Shown here in pieces: positions 1-6,995 of a stretch of 32,320 nucleotides of DNA. A program made the translations under genes and the position numbers. The first letter of the stretch is position 1. Every line of letters starts with the position of its first letter. The stretch lies in contig JABBNX010000022.1 in assembly GCA_019352135.1 (NCBI GenBank), positions 1-32,320 on the forward strand. The letters run 5' to 3'. The stretch is from Pseudomonadota bacterium. Lineage in GTDB: Bacteria > Desulfobacterota > Desulfuromonadia > Geobacterales > Pseudopelobacteraceae. The notes below the pieces were generated by a model that saw nothing but the letters and a program-made list of their open reading frames with translations, searched no databases and was not told the origin of the DNA.

Positions 1-453
1 GAGGCAATGGGTGTCCTTCCGCCTGCCTCGTTACAATAAACCGGGAATGCAGGTTCCATGATTCCCACACTCCGGCAAGGAACATGGGTGATTGGTCCGC
101 CAACTGGATGTAGTAGGGTTGCTTCTTGTCGCCGATGTGCTCCCATTCGTAAAAACCGGAGGCTGGAATAATGCAGCGGCGGTACTTGATGGCATGGCGG
201 AACGCGGGCTTCTCGGCGACGCTCTCGGCACGGGCGTTGATCAGATGGCTGCCGAAGCTCAGATCCTTGGACCAACTGGGCACAAAACCCCACCTCAGCA
301 GATCGATGCGGTTGCGATCGACGTCGTTGCGGACTACGGCAACCTGCTGGGTCGGGGCGACGTTGAAGCGCGGCTCCAGCTGAGGGGTCTCGATCAGAGC
401 GAATATTTTTTCAGTTCATCCGCTGGTATGTCTGCTACAAATCGTCCGCACAT
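1..453 (-). pseudogene. SOS response-associated peptidase (YedK/HMCES family), frameshifted and cut by the window edge
   Basis: The minus strand starts with MCGRF at 453, placing the catalytic Cys at position 2 as the family requires. It reaches a TGA at 394-396. Shifting frame at the A6 run (T406-411 on the plus strand) restores KIFALIETPQLEPRFNVAPT and then a typical domain: RWGFVPSW, INARAES, a CIIPASGFYEW motif with the active-site Glu, and FLAGVWESW. Family members cross-link to abasic sites in single-stranded DNA. One missing A in the homopolymer explains the break, so this is either a true frameshift or a sequencing error. The C-terminus, including the expected catalytic His region, lies outside the window. 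The residues near the left edge fit the family less well. No clear ribosome binding site is visible. Confidence 0.8.
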
Positions 454-567
454 ATATTTATCCGATTACGGCTTGATATTGGCATAAAGCCCGATAGTGG
501 CAAGTGTACACGAGAAAGGTTCATTCATGAATCCACTTCTGCCAAGATCCCCCGATATTACTTGCCC

Positions 568-921
568 TCATTGGCCGTTTATCCTTTGGTATACTAACAC
601 CGGCCGCAAGACGGTCGCAATCCGCACCTCTCCTGTCAGGGTGCGGTGCACCGGGCACCGCCCGGCGATCTCCAGCAAGTGCTGCCGTTGTGCCTCTTCC
701 AACTCACCATGCAACTCCAACTCCCGCTCGATACTTTCAATCTAGCGGTCCTTCTTATCGCAGTCGTGGCAGTCTTTGGCGTGGACCTTTTGATGAGAGA
801 GACGCACTACCACGTCCTTCAGCTGCCACTCCTTGCTGCATGTATACATCTGAAACGTCATGCCGGTGCAGGCGCCTAGGGCAGCCAGCAGATAATCGTA
901 TGGAGAAGCCACTCTAGTCAT
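568..921 (-). pseudogene. OsmC-like protein, N-terminally truncated with an internal TAG
   Basis: Read from ATG 921 to TGA 568, the frame gives SPYDYLLAALGACTGMT, the usual OsmC pattern around the first redox-active Cys. It continues through a CSKEW/HQKVHAKDCHDC stretch and ends with [14 protein letters not shown], which contains the second conserved Cys. A TAG at 742-744 interrupts the frame directly before [14 protein letters not shown], where homologues read straight through. The N-terminal strand region that normally precedes SPYDYLL is missing; only MTRVA comes before it. OsmC proteins reduce organic hydroperoxides with these two cysteines. The first-Cys half and the second-Cys half are separated by the stop, so an active product is unlikely without readthrough. 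Confidence 0.8.
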
Positions 922-980
922 CAGTCAAATACCCATCAAGGTATGGCACGATGACATTGCTCGTATAAAACTCCATACAA

Positions 981-994
981 CACCTTATTAGGTG
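981..994 (-). terminator. Weak hairpin after the His-rich transporter
   Basis: CACCT-AATA-AGGTG forms a 5-bp stem with a 4-nt loop a few bases past the stop of the transporter at 999. No clean U tract follows on the minus strand, so this is only a candidate 3' end. Confidence 0.3.
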
Positions 995-998
995 CAAT

Positions 999-2039
999 TT
1001 AATGTTGATGCCGGTGATGGATATCAGGCCAATGAGCGTGCGAATGGATGATAGGCTCGTGAATATGTTGGTGCTCGTGTGGCACTGTTATGCTGTTGTC
1101 CACATGCTTATGCCGATGGTGTTCGTCGTGAATATGAGAATGACAATGAGTGCGCATCGTGTGCTCATGAAGATGGCTATGCATTTCGCGGTAAAGAAAG
1201 ATTATTCCCGCTAACATGCATACAGCCGCCACCCAGAATATCATTGGTGGTCGTTCGCCAAGCAGGATGAAGGCGAGCAAAGTCCCGATGAATGGACCGA
1301 TGGCAAAATAGGTACTCGTTCTTGAAGAACCTATCCTGCGGAGTGCTTCGATAAAACAAACCAGACTCAAGCCATAACTAACTGCACCAACCAGGAGAGA
1401 ACTCATGACCTGGAAAGTTGTTGCGGTCCCGCTGAAGAAAATGGACGCCAACACAATGTTGAAAGTTCCCGCGAATAGTCCCTTGATGCTTGCAAGTACT
1501 GTTGCCGACATTTCTTCAATATCACGAGTAAGATTATTGTCGATTCCCCAGAAAACGCAGGCCATAATTACCATCAACCCGGCAATGGAAAAGGTGAGAG
1601 CACCCTCTGACTTGATAATAACTAAGAGGGAACCAAAGAGGATAAAAGCCTTTCCACTCCAGACGCCAACTCCTACCTGTTCTTTGAACAACAACCATGC
1701 AATGAGAGTGGTTGCAACCGTTTCAAAATTCAGTAGGAGTGATACCTCAGAAGCCGTGCCGAATTTAATGCCATAGACAAGCAACAGCGGCGCTACGATG
1801 CCGCCTGATATCACCGAGCCAATCAACGCAAGACGGAGCTTGGAAGGTAATCTCCTTAACTCAGCAACGGAATTTTTCCCCTGAAACAACAACAGAATTT
1901 GCAAACCGATTCCCGAGCCGAGATAAAGAAGACCTGCCAAGAGGGCAGGTGACATCTCCCCAATCACCAGTTTGCAGAGTACAGGAGAAATACCGAAAAG
2001 CGCTGCAGAAAGGGTTGCTAAGAATTGGCCTGAATACAT
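999..2039 (-). CDS. DMT-superfamily (EamA) transporter with a histidine-rich C-terminal tail
   Basis: About ten hydrophobic segments form two EamA-like halves, as expected of drug/metabolite transporters in the inner membrane. The last roughly 60 residues are cytoplasmic or periplasmic tail with about 23 His in HxH and HH patterns (HSHLHEH, DEHHRHKH, HEHQHIHE, DIHHRHQH). Such tails usually bind Zn, Ni, Co or Cu ions, so metal export or metal-sensitive gating is possible; the substrate is unknown. I chose the ATG at 2039 (MYSGQFLATLSAALFGISP) rather than a TTG at 2108. The TTG would overlap a TATAAT-like -10 element and would add a polar, Asn/Gln-rich leader. A GGGCAGG stretch upstream of ATG 2039 could serve as ribosome binding site. 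The gene is divergent from the DUF6502 gene. Confidence 0.85.
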   Translation of the reverse strand: MYSGQFLATLSAALFGISPVLCKLVIGEMSPALLAGLLYLGSGIGLQILLLFQGKNSVAELRRLPSKLRLALIGSVISGGIVAPLLLVYGIKFGTASEVSLLLNFETVATTLIAWLLFKEQVGVGVWSGKAFILFGSLLVIIKSEGALTFSIAGLMVIMACVFWGIDNNLTRDIEEMSATVLASIKGLFAGTFNIVLASIFFSGTATTFQVMSSLLVGAVSYGLSLVCFIEALRRIGSSRTSTYFAIGPFIGTLLAFILLGERPPMIFWVAAVCMLAGIIFLYREMHSHLHEHTMRTHCHSHIHDEHHRHKHVDNSITVPHEHQHIHEPIIHSHAHWPDIHHRHQH

Positions 2040-2107
2040 TATAAACCTGCCCACTTGGTTGTTTCGCTGGCTTTTGTTCTGCCTTGAGCCCGAATCAGGA
2101 CTGTCCA

Positions 2108-2113
2108 ATTATA
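2108..2113 (-). promoter_or_regulatory. Perfect TATAAT -10 upstream of the His-rich transporter
   Basis: TATAAT reads on the minus strand about 70 bases before the ATG at 2039. No good -35 box lies 16-18 bases further upstream, so an activator or another promoter class may be involved. Confidence 0.35.
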
Positions 2114-2250
2114 GCCGATGATAAATCAATCTACTACCCCTGCCATTAATAACACAAACAACAGCATATAACCCCTACTGAAGAGACCACCTTGTGCAGG
2201 TTCACGTAGCGAGCCATTGCTGAGGCTTTTGGACGTCTATCGAAAATGCA

Positions 2251-2279
2251 TTGACAAATAATATTAAATGTGCAAAATT
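2251..2279 (+). promoter_or_regulatory. Sigma-70 type promoter of the DUF6502-lipoprotein unit
   Basis: TTGACA (2251-2256) is a perfect -35 box. After 17 bases comes AAAATT (2274-2279), preceded by TG, an extended -10 feature. Transcription would start near 2286, leaving about 23 bases before the ATG at 2309. Confidence 0.6.
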
Positions 2280-2295
2280 CCCATTTAATATTATT
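2257..2295 (+). promoter_or_regulatory. Perfect 14-bp inverted repeat over the promoter (probable operator)
   Basis: AATAATATTAAATG (2257-2270) and CATTTAATATTATT (2282-2295) are exact reverse complements separated by 11 bases. The left arm begins right after the -35 box and the right arm spans the predicted start site, so a dimeric protein bound here would block RNA polymerase. The long spacer and AT-rich arms do not look like a terminator. Confidence 0.65.
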
Positions 2296-2308
2296 CCATT
2301 TCCAGGGT

Positions 2309-3238
2309 ATGCTAATCATGCCGGACAGCATAACTACAAAATCAGATGCATCAGCCAATTGCATAAACTCTGACACGGCCTTATTCAGGACACTTAACCG
2401 GCTGCTGGCCCCGTTGGCTCATCTTTGTCTTGCAAACGGCATTACGTTCTCTACTGCCGAAGAGGTCCTAAAGCGGGCTTTTGTGCAAGAAGCGAATGCA
2501 TTACAGCCGGGTGGGCCAGAGCACGGCATGGTCAGCCGTATTAGCACTGTTACAGGTATCAACCGTCGTGAGGTTACGCGGTTGGCCAAATTAGAAACAC
2601 CTGAGAGAGCGACCAAACAACCGCTTGCTGCCGAAGTACTCGCACGCTGGATGACAGACCATTCTTATCTTGACCAAGATGGTGAGTCAAACATGCTAAA
2701 TCGTTTAGGACCTGCGCCGAGCTTCGAAGCTCTTGCTCAGTCGGTTACTCGGGATGTCCACCACCGCAGCCTGCTCGATGAGCTGCTCCGTTTAGACATT
2801 GTCAGCTATGACAAAGACCTCGACCGCGTTGCTATCACCCGCAATGATTTTGTTCCAAGAGGTGATTCCCAGCAAATGCTCAATTTCTTGTGCGACAATG
2901 TCGGAGATCACCTCAATGCAGCCATCGCCAACGTTTTACACGATGGCAACAGGCACCTCGAACAGGCTGTCTTTGCAGACGAATTATCTACAGAGTCAAT
3001 AGAAACGTTACGGCCGCTTTTCATAGCCCACTGGAATGAACTTCGTGAAAACATGGTGCCTACCATCACGGCACTTATTGAGGCTGATAAACTTGCCGGT
3101 CGCGCACAGGACCAGCGTGTTCGCATCGGACTTTACACTTTCGCCGATACTACAACAGATGCTAAGGCACCACAAAAAGTTAGAGTTGCCCGCCGTTTTC
3201 GCAAAACGGCACCAAAGGAAAATATAAATGAAAACTAG
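2309..3238 (+). CDS. DUF6502 family protein, possible DNA-binding regulator
   Basis: The protein matches the DUF6502 pattern from memory: LFRTLNRLLAPLAHLCLANG near the N-terminus, then a GITFSTAEEVLKRAFVQEA helix and SRISTVTGINRREVTRL around residues 70-90. The last resembles a helix-turn-helix recognition unit, followed by a long helical region and a basic C-terminus (RVARRFRKTAPKE). There are no membrane segments or signal peptide, so it is cytoplasmic. I use ATG 2309; an ATG at 2318 is also possible. A GTG at 2270 lies inside the promoter repeat and is unlikely. The stop overlaps the next start by 11 bases, implying translational coupling with the lipoprotein. The function is not established; the regulatory role is inferred from the HTH-like stretch and the operator-like repeat at its own promoter. 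Confidence 0.8.
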   Translation: MLIMPDSITTKSDASANCINSDTALFRTLNRLLAPLAHLCLANGITFSTAEEVLKRAFVQEANALQPGGPEHGMVSRISTVTGINRREVTRLAKLETPERATKQPLAAEVLARWMTDHSYLDQDGESNMLNRLGPAPSFEALAQSVTRDVHHRSLLDELLRLDIVSYDKDLDRVAITRNDFVPRGDSQQMLNFLCDNVGDHLNAAIANVLHDGNRHLEQAVFADELSTESIETLRPLFIAHWNELRENMVPTITALIEADKLAGRAQDQRVRIGLYTFADTTTDAKAPQKVRVARRFRKTAPKENINEN

Positions 3239-4031
3239 CTATTTACAAAACAATTGGTCTTCGTGGCGGTTAATTGCCATATGTCTTTTCAGCGCTGCCA
3301 TCATCACAGGATGTGGCTCGGGTGGTGGATTTGATTCAACCGCCGGGGTCGGTACGGGTGGTACGGGTACATTAGCGAAGACAGTATCCGGTACAGTTGC
3401 TGATGGATATCTCGTAAACGCGACCGTATTCCTTGATCGGAACGGCAACTACCAATTAGATGCGGGCGAACCATCCACTACAACGGACTTAAATGGCACA
3501 TATAAGCTGAATGTTGACCCTGCAGATATTGGCAAGCACCCCATTGTTGCTCTGATTATCAAAGACGTCACCATCGACAAAGACACCAATCAAAAAGTTC
3601 TAAACAGCTATGTCCTCAGTATGCCGAAAGAAAATGTCAGCGGTTCGGTCAGCGACAACTTCATCAGCCCCATATCATCACAACTCCGTGAATTGATGGA
3701 AACGGGAAGATACACCACTGTGTTACAAGCCGCGGACGCTTTGAGGACTCAGATGGGACTGCCTGCCGGAACGGATATAACTGCGAATTACATTGTTTCC
3801 AATCATACAGTTATGCACTACGACGCACAGAACATGGCTACTCTTATGGGAAACCAGATGGGGCATGTAATGGGTATGGACGGCTCGTCAATAATCGTTG
3901 ACGTCAATCTCTATCGCACCATGATGGGAACTATCTACACCAACATGTCGACAGTCTGTGCACCAGACAATCACACTGAAATGACGGATCTCAGTGACAC
4001 TATGACAACGACGTTGTCCCACATGCATTGA
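3228..4031 (+). CDS. Putative lipoprotein with a calcium-loop-like repeat domain (paralogue 1)
   Basis: A hydrophobic signal segment ends in AAIITGC, a lipobox, so the mature protein would be lipid-anchored at a Cys near residue 29. A Gly/Thr linker follows, then a beta-rich domain, SGTVADGYLVNATVFLDRNG, with a D-x-N-G-N-x-x-x-D-x-G-E calcium-loop pattern and TDLNGTYKLNVDP. The middle has FISPISSQLRELMETG and a helical region. The C-terminal third is rich in Met (MATLMGNQMGHVMGMDG) and ends LSHMH. The gene overlaps the DUF6502 gene by 11 bases and is followed by a paralogue at 4233. Similar proteins occur in Geobacter from memory, but I know of no assigned function. Metal or calcium binding is inferred from composition only. 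Confidence 0.85.
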   Translation: MKTSYLQNNWSSWRLIAICLFSAAIITGCGSGGGFDSTAGVGTGGTGTLAKTVSGTVADGYLVNATVFLDRNGNYQLDAGEPSTTTDLNGTYKLNVDPADIGKHPIVALIIKDVTIDKDTNQKVLNSYVLSMPKENVSGSVSDNFISPISSQLRELMETGRYTTVLQAADALRTQMGLPAGTDITANYIVSNHTVMHYDAQNMATLMGNQMGHVMGMDGSSIIVDVNLYRTMMGTIYTNMSTVCAPDNHTEMTDLSDTMTTTLSHMH

Positions 4032-4232
4032 AGTTTTTGGGCAACCTTGCCGGATTATGTCAACCGCCTATTGGGCAAGAGGGGAGGGATTCAAACAAAT
4101 AAGAGCTGGATGGTCGGCGGATGATGTACTTTTTACTCAAAGTCGCGCTGTCATTTTCAAAATCAATATCAGAATTATGGCAACTCAACCACCACTGCAA
4201 AAATAGAGTAAATCCAACAAGGAGATATCACC

Positions 4233-5120
4233 ATGAAAAAACAGGTATCAGTAATACTATGTATTATTTCAGTCGGCATAATAGCAGGCTGCGGCGGCGG
4301 AAGCGATGGCGGGAGCGGTGTCATCCCAACAAGTAATACAATTAGCGGAAAAGTTGCTGATGGTTATCTCAGTGGAGCAGAGGTTTTCCTCGACAAGAAC
4401 GGCAACTATCAATGGGATAGCGGTGAACCAAAGACGACAACGGATGGCAACGGTGCATACAATATGACGGCATCAGCCGCAGATGCTGCGATGTACCCGA
4501 TGGTTGTTCATGCTATTGCTGGGGTAACCATAGACAAGGATACCAATACTGCCGTCACGAACAGTTATGTGTTGTGTGCACCAGCGGGTTCTACAGGATT
4601 TATCAGCCCAATGTCTACTCTTGTCTGGGAAAAAATGCATGCAAATCCGGGTATGCACTTAAACGATGCAACTACCCAACTCCGGAACCAGATGAACTTG
4701 CCTGCCGGTTTTGACATGATGTCGGACTATGTAGCTGGATCTCAGTCTGGAGTGAATGCAACCCATCACCAAGAGATGCACACCATCGCCCAGCAGATGG
4801 TTGACTTGATTGCTGGACAGTCAGCGCTGGTCATGCCAGGTGGCAACGTGAATGCTAACCGCTACCATGATATGATGGGGATAATCAACGCCAACATGTC
4901 GGGAATTGCAGCAAATACCGAACATCACCTGGACGAGCATAGTACGTTTATGACAACCATGATGACCTCAATGCATGACCATTTGGGGTCAATTTCAACG
5001 TCAGGCAGCTTCATTAACTACTCGTCGACGTTCCGTAACATGACGAGTAGCCGATATTTCTGGAATAATACCTCTGGAACCACCACGCCGATAACTCCTA
5101 TGGGTGGTGGTATGATGTAG
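4233..5120 (+). CDS. Putative Met/His-rich lipoprotein (paralogue 2)
   Basis: AAGGAG lies 8-9 bases before the ATG. The signal peptide ends in IIAGC, a lipobox, followed by a Gly-rich linker. It shares the layout of the upstream paralogue: ISGKVADGYLSGAEVFLDKN, the same N-G-N-x-x-x-D-x-G-E loop, VTIDKDTN, NSYVL, GFISPMS and the QLRNQMNLPAG block. The C-terminal half differs by being strongly enriched in Met and His (HHQEMH, EHHLDEH, MMTSMHDHLG, PMGGGMM). Such composition is typical of periplasmic copper or silver handling proteins, but no known fold motif confirms this. It is probably a tandem duplication of the gene at 3228, with its own ribosome binding site and a 200-base gap that may hold a separate promoter. 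Confidence 0.85.
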   Translation: MKKQVSVILCIISVGIIAGCGGGSDGGSGVIPTSNTISGKVADGYLSGAEVFLDKNGNYQWDSGEPKTTTDGNGAYNMTASAADAAMYPMVVHAIAGVTIDKDTNTAVTNSYVLCAPAGSTGFISPMSTLVWEKMHANPGMHLNDATTQLRNQMNLPAGFDMMSDYVAGSQSGVNATHHQEMHTIAQQMVDLIAGQSALVMPGGNVNANRYHDMMGIINANMSGIAANTEHHLDEHSTFMTTMMTSMHDHLGSISTSGSFINYSSTFRNMTSSRYFWNNTSGTTTPITPMGGGMM

Positions 5121-5170
5121 ATACGCAGAGGTAATCATCATAGTTGGCACTGTCAATGTTTCAGGTATAG

Positions 5171-5204
5171 TAAACGGACATTTACCGAGGTAAGTGTCCG
5201 TTTA
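5171..5204 (+). repeat. 34-bp hairpin at a gene breakpoint, possible terminator or element scar
   Basis: TAAACGGACA-T-TTACC and GGTAA-G-TGTCCGTTTA form a 16-bp stem with one T-G pair and a two-base tip. It lies 50 bases after the lipoprotein stop, so it may terminate that transcript in either direction. It also sits just where the truncated HlyD gene begins, and its outer ends (TGTCCGTTTA) resemble insertion-element termini. The two readings cannot be separated from this sequence alone. Confidence 0.6.
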
Positions 5205-5205
5205 T

Positions 5206-5823
5206 GTTTTAGGTGGTAGTTTGTCGGGTACTCAACAAGAAGCTCAGCAGTCTGATGCCCAGTTGCAAGTGCAGTTGGCTGCGCTTGATCGCGATAAGGC
5301 TGGAGTAGATAGTGCTCGGTTGCAAGTATCAATTCTTGATGCTGATCTAAAAAAAGCTGAAAGTGCGCGGGACCGTTCACAGGCAGCTCTGGCTGCTGCT
5401 AAATTAAATCTTTCCTACACCCGCATTACAGCGCCGATTGACGGTACGATATCACACCGTTCTCTTCGGCAAGTAGCATTCGTCAACGTTGGTTCGCCGC
5501 TTCTTGCGTTGGTTCCATTGGATAAAGTGTATATCGAGGCGAACATTCGTGAAACCCAACTTGCCCACATCCATCCTGGTCAGTCCGTAACGATCAGCAT
5601 TGATACGCTACCCGGCGTCATACTTTTGGGGAGAGTTGCCAGCTTGGCATCAGCCAGTGGAGCTTCTTTTGCTCCCGTAGCGCCACAAAACGCCACGGGC
5701 AATTTCACCAAGGTGGTTCAGCGCGTCCCAGTTCGCATCAGTATCAACCCTGGCCAAGCAGCCAGCCAGCAATTGCGTGTTGGAATGTCAGTGCAGCCAA
5801 CAATTGAGACTAGCTGCGACTAG
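5206..5823 (+). pseudogene. HlyD/EmrA-type membrane fusion protein, C-terminal remnant
   Basis: About 205 residues cover the second arm of the coiled-coil hairpin (Gln/Ala-rich, QLAALDRDKAGVDSARLQVS), then LSYTRITAPIDGTISHRSLR, the second half of the lipoyl domain. The beta-barrel part (VYIEANIRETQLAHIHPGQ, VTISIDTLPG) follows, with an end typical of EmrA (RVPVRISI, LRVGMSVQPTIET). The N-terminal membrane anchor, first lipoyl half and first coil are missing, and no credible start or ribosome binding site precedes it. The frame opens through the hairpin at 5171-5204, which marks the breakpoint. No EmrB-type transporter follows. A working periplasmic adaptor is therefore unlikely. Confidence 0.8.
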
Positions 5824-6112
5824 TGAGTGATCAAAGGCAGCCGAGCTGGCCATTCAGGCGATTATACCTCTAATGCCCGTGGCGATATCCTTACCATTTT
5901 GGCAAGACAGACACTACTCGGCTAGTTACCTTGCTAAAGGGAAACCGTGATATTGAAGTGCGGATACGCCGGATGAAGTAGTTCTATGTTAGAAACGCAG
6001 TACAGCTATAAGATGGAGGCGAAACTAAAACGACACGTACTTTCAAAAAAAGCCGTGACCCATTACAGATTACGGCAATCATTTGTTATTTTGTTCCTTA
6101 ATTGCATAAAAC
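5824..6112. other. Spacer with no recognised gene
   Basis: Only short stop-rich frames occur here. A plus-strand frame reading NARGDILTILARQTLLG then a TAG and VTLLKGNRDIEVRIRRMK could be a remnant, but I cannot assign it. No hairpin or repeat stands out. Confidence 0.4.
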
Positions 6113-6247
6113 CTATTTTAAACGAGATGCCTGTTCTGCCTTGATCATCTCGATGGCTTGAGCCAGTTGTTCATCAGAAAGTCCTTTTAGAATTCCTCCA
6201 ACCATCCCTAACATAACACTTAAATCCATACCTGCAATTCCTTCCAT
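6113..6247 (-). CDS. Small protein of 44 residues, unknown function
   Basis: An optimal AGGAGG ribosome binding site ends six bases before ATG 6247, and the frame closes with TAG at 6113. The product starts MEGIAGMDLSVMLGMVGGIL, a short Met/Gly-rich hydrophobic stretch of about 13 residues, then SDEQLAQAIEMIKAEQASRL, an amphipathic helix. The hydrophobic part is too short for a confident transmembrane span but could dip into or bind a membrane. The strong binding site, codon regularity and helix pattern argue for a real gene. It stands alone between AT-rich spacers. I recognise no family. Confidence 0.6.
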   Translation of the reverse strand: MEGIAGMDLSVMLGMVGGILKGLSDEQLAQAIEMIKAEQASRLK

Positions 6248-6521
6248 TACTTACCTCCTGTTGGCATATCTTTTATATTTTTGTAGCAAATATTCTTTTA
6301 TAAAACAACTCATTTTGCCAATTTATCTTTAGTAATCAATGGGTCAGTTACAGTAGATAGAGCGGCAAGTGTGGCAAATCCCAAAACCAAAAAGATTACT
6401 TCGCAACTATTGTGTGGAGGCCGACAGGTTGATTAAGGGACTGGGAAGGGTGTAGCTAAATGCGTATTATAAAATATATAGGGAGCAGGGCTTCAAGGAT
6501 CGAAATGAAATGCACAGGGGG
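6248..6521. other. AT-rich spacer upstream of the small ORF
   Basis: No ORF with a start and binding site is visible. The part closest to 6300 is A/T-rich and probably holds the promoter of the 44-residue gene. The part near 6480-6520 follows the tRNA 3' end and contains a T-arm-like string without a full cloverleaf. Confidence 0.4.
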
Positions 6522-6593
6522 CTGGGGCGCCAGGGATCGAACCTGGGAATGCTGGAATCAAAATCCAGTGCCTTACCGCTTGGCGACGCCCCA
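6522..6593 (-). tRNA. tRNA-Gln (anticodon UUG)
   Basis: On the minus strand the acceptor stem TGGGGCG pairs with CGCCCCA. The D arm reads CGCCAAGCGGTAAGGC. The anticodon stem CTGGA/TCCAG encloses TTTTGAT with anticodon TTG, and the T arm CCAGG-TTCGATC-CCTGG is perfect. The U1-A72 pair and overall sequence closely match bacterial tRNA-Gln. The discriminator is G and the next bases are CCC, so the final CCA is not encoded and must be added by the CCA-adding enzyme. Confidence 0.95.
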
Positions 6594-6995
6594 ATATGTG
6601 ACTTTGCCCCTATTTTTTGCTTACAGCATGATTAGTTAAAGAGTGAATTCCTCGTGACCAAGCTTGATTCCCAGGCTCTCTGTAACCAGCTGTTTAGCAA
6701 AAAAAGTTTATAACATAACTATTCATCAATTTTCAATAAAATATTAATAGCATTTTTGCCGAAAGATGTTTTTTATGCTGCGGGCATGTGGGTAATATGG
6801 TTGAGTTCGCCAATAACAACCTGCAAATTCCGAAGGAATCCGACCATTGATTCTTGCGTGTAACGGCCGCTATTTCGAAAAACTAAAACAATCTGGCCCG
6901 CTATAAAAGAATTTGAAGATGGCGAATATTTCAGATTCTAAGCAAAGCAAGGAAGATGACAAATTATTTGACTGAAGAGAAGAACGGCACGTTGA
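6594..6995. other. Spacer of about 400 bases with possible gene scraps
   Basis: No supported gene. A minus-strand frame (about 6780-6940) reads SFIAGQIVLVFRNSGRY then TQESMVGFLRNLQVVIGELN and looks protein-like, but it lacks a start codon and begins after a TAG. A plus-strand frame over the same bases ends KEFEDGEYFRF. Either could be a remnant. The stretch 6700-6780 is AT-rich. Confidence 0.35.

Noticed and set aside
2039-2108. 23-residue N-terminal extension of the His-rich transporter from a TTG
   Set aside because: The TTG overlaps a TATAAT element and the extension is polar and unlike DMT N-termini.
6480-6520. Possible second tRNA 3' half next to tRNA-Gln
   Set aside because: A T-arm-like TTTCGATCC string exists, but no matching acceptor, D or anticodon arms could be formed.
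6780-6940. Protein-like minus-strand frame (IAGQIVLVFRNSGRY...)
   Set aside because: It begins after a stop, lacks a start codon and ribosome binding site, and I cannot link it to a family; kept only as a comment on the spacer.
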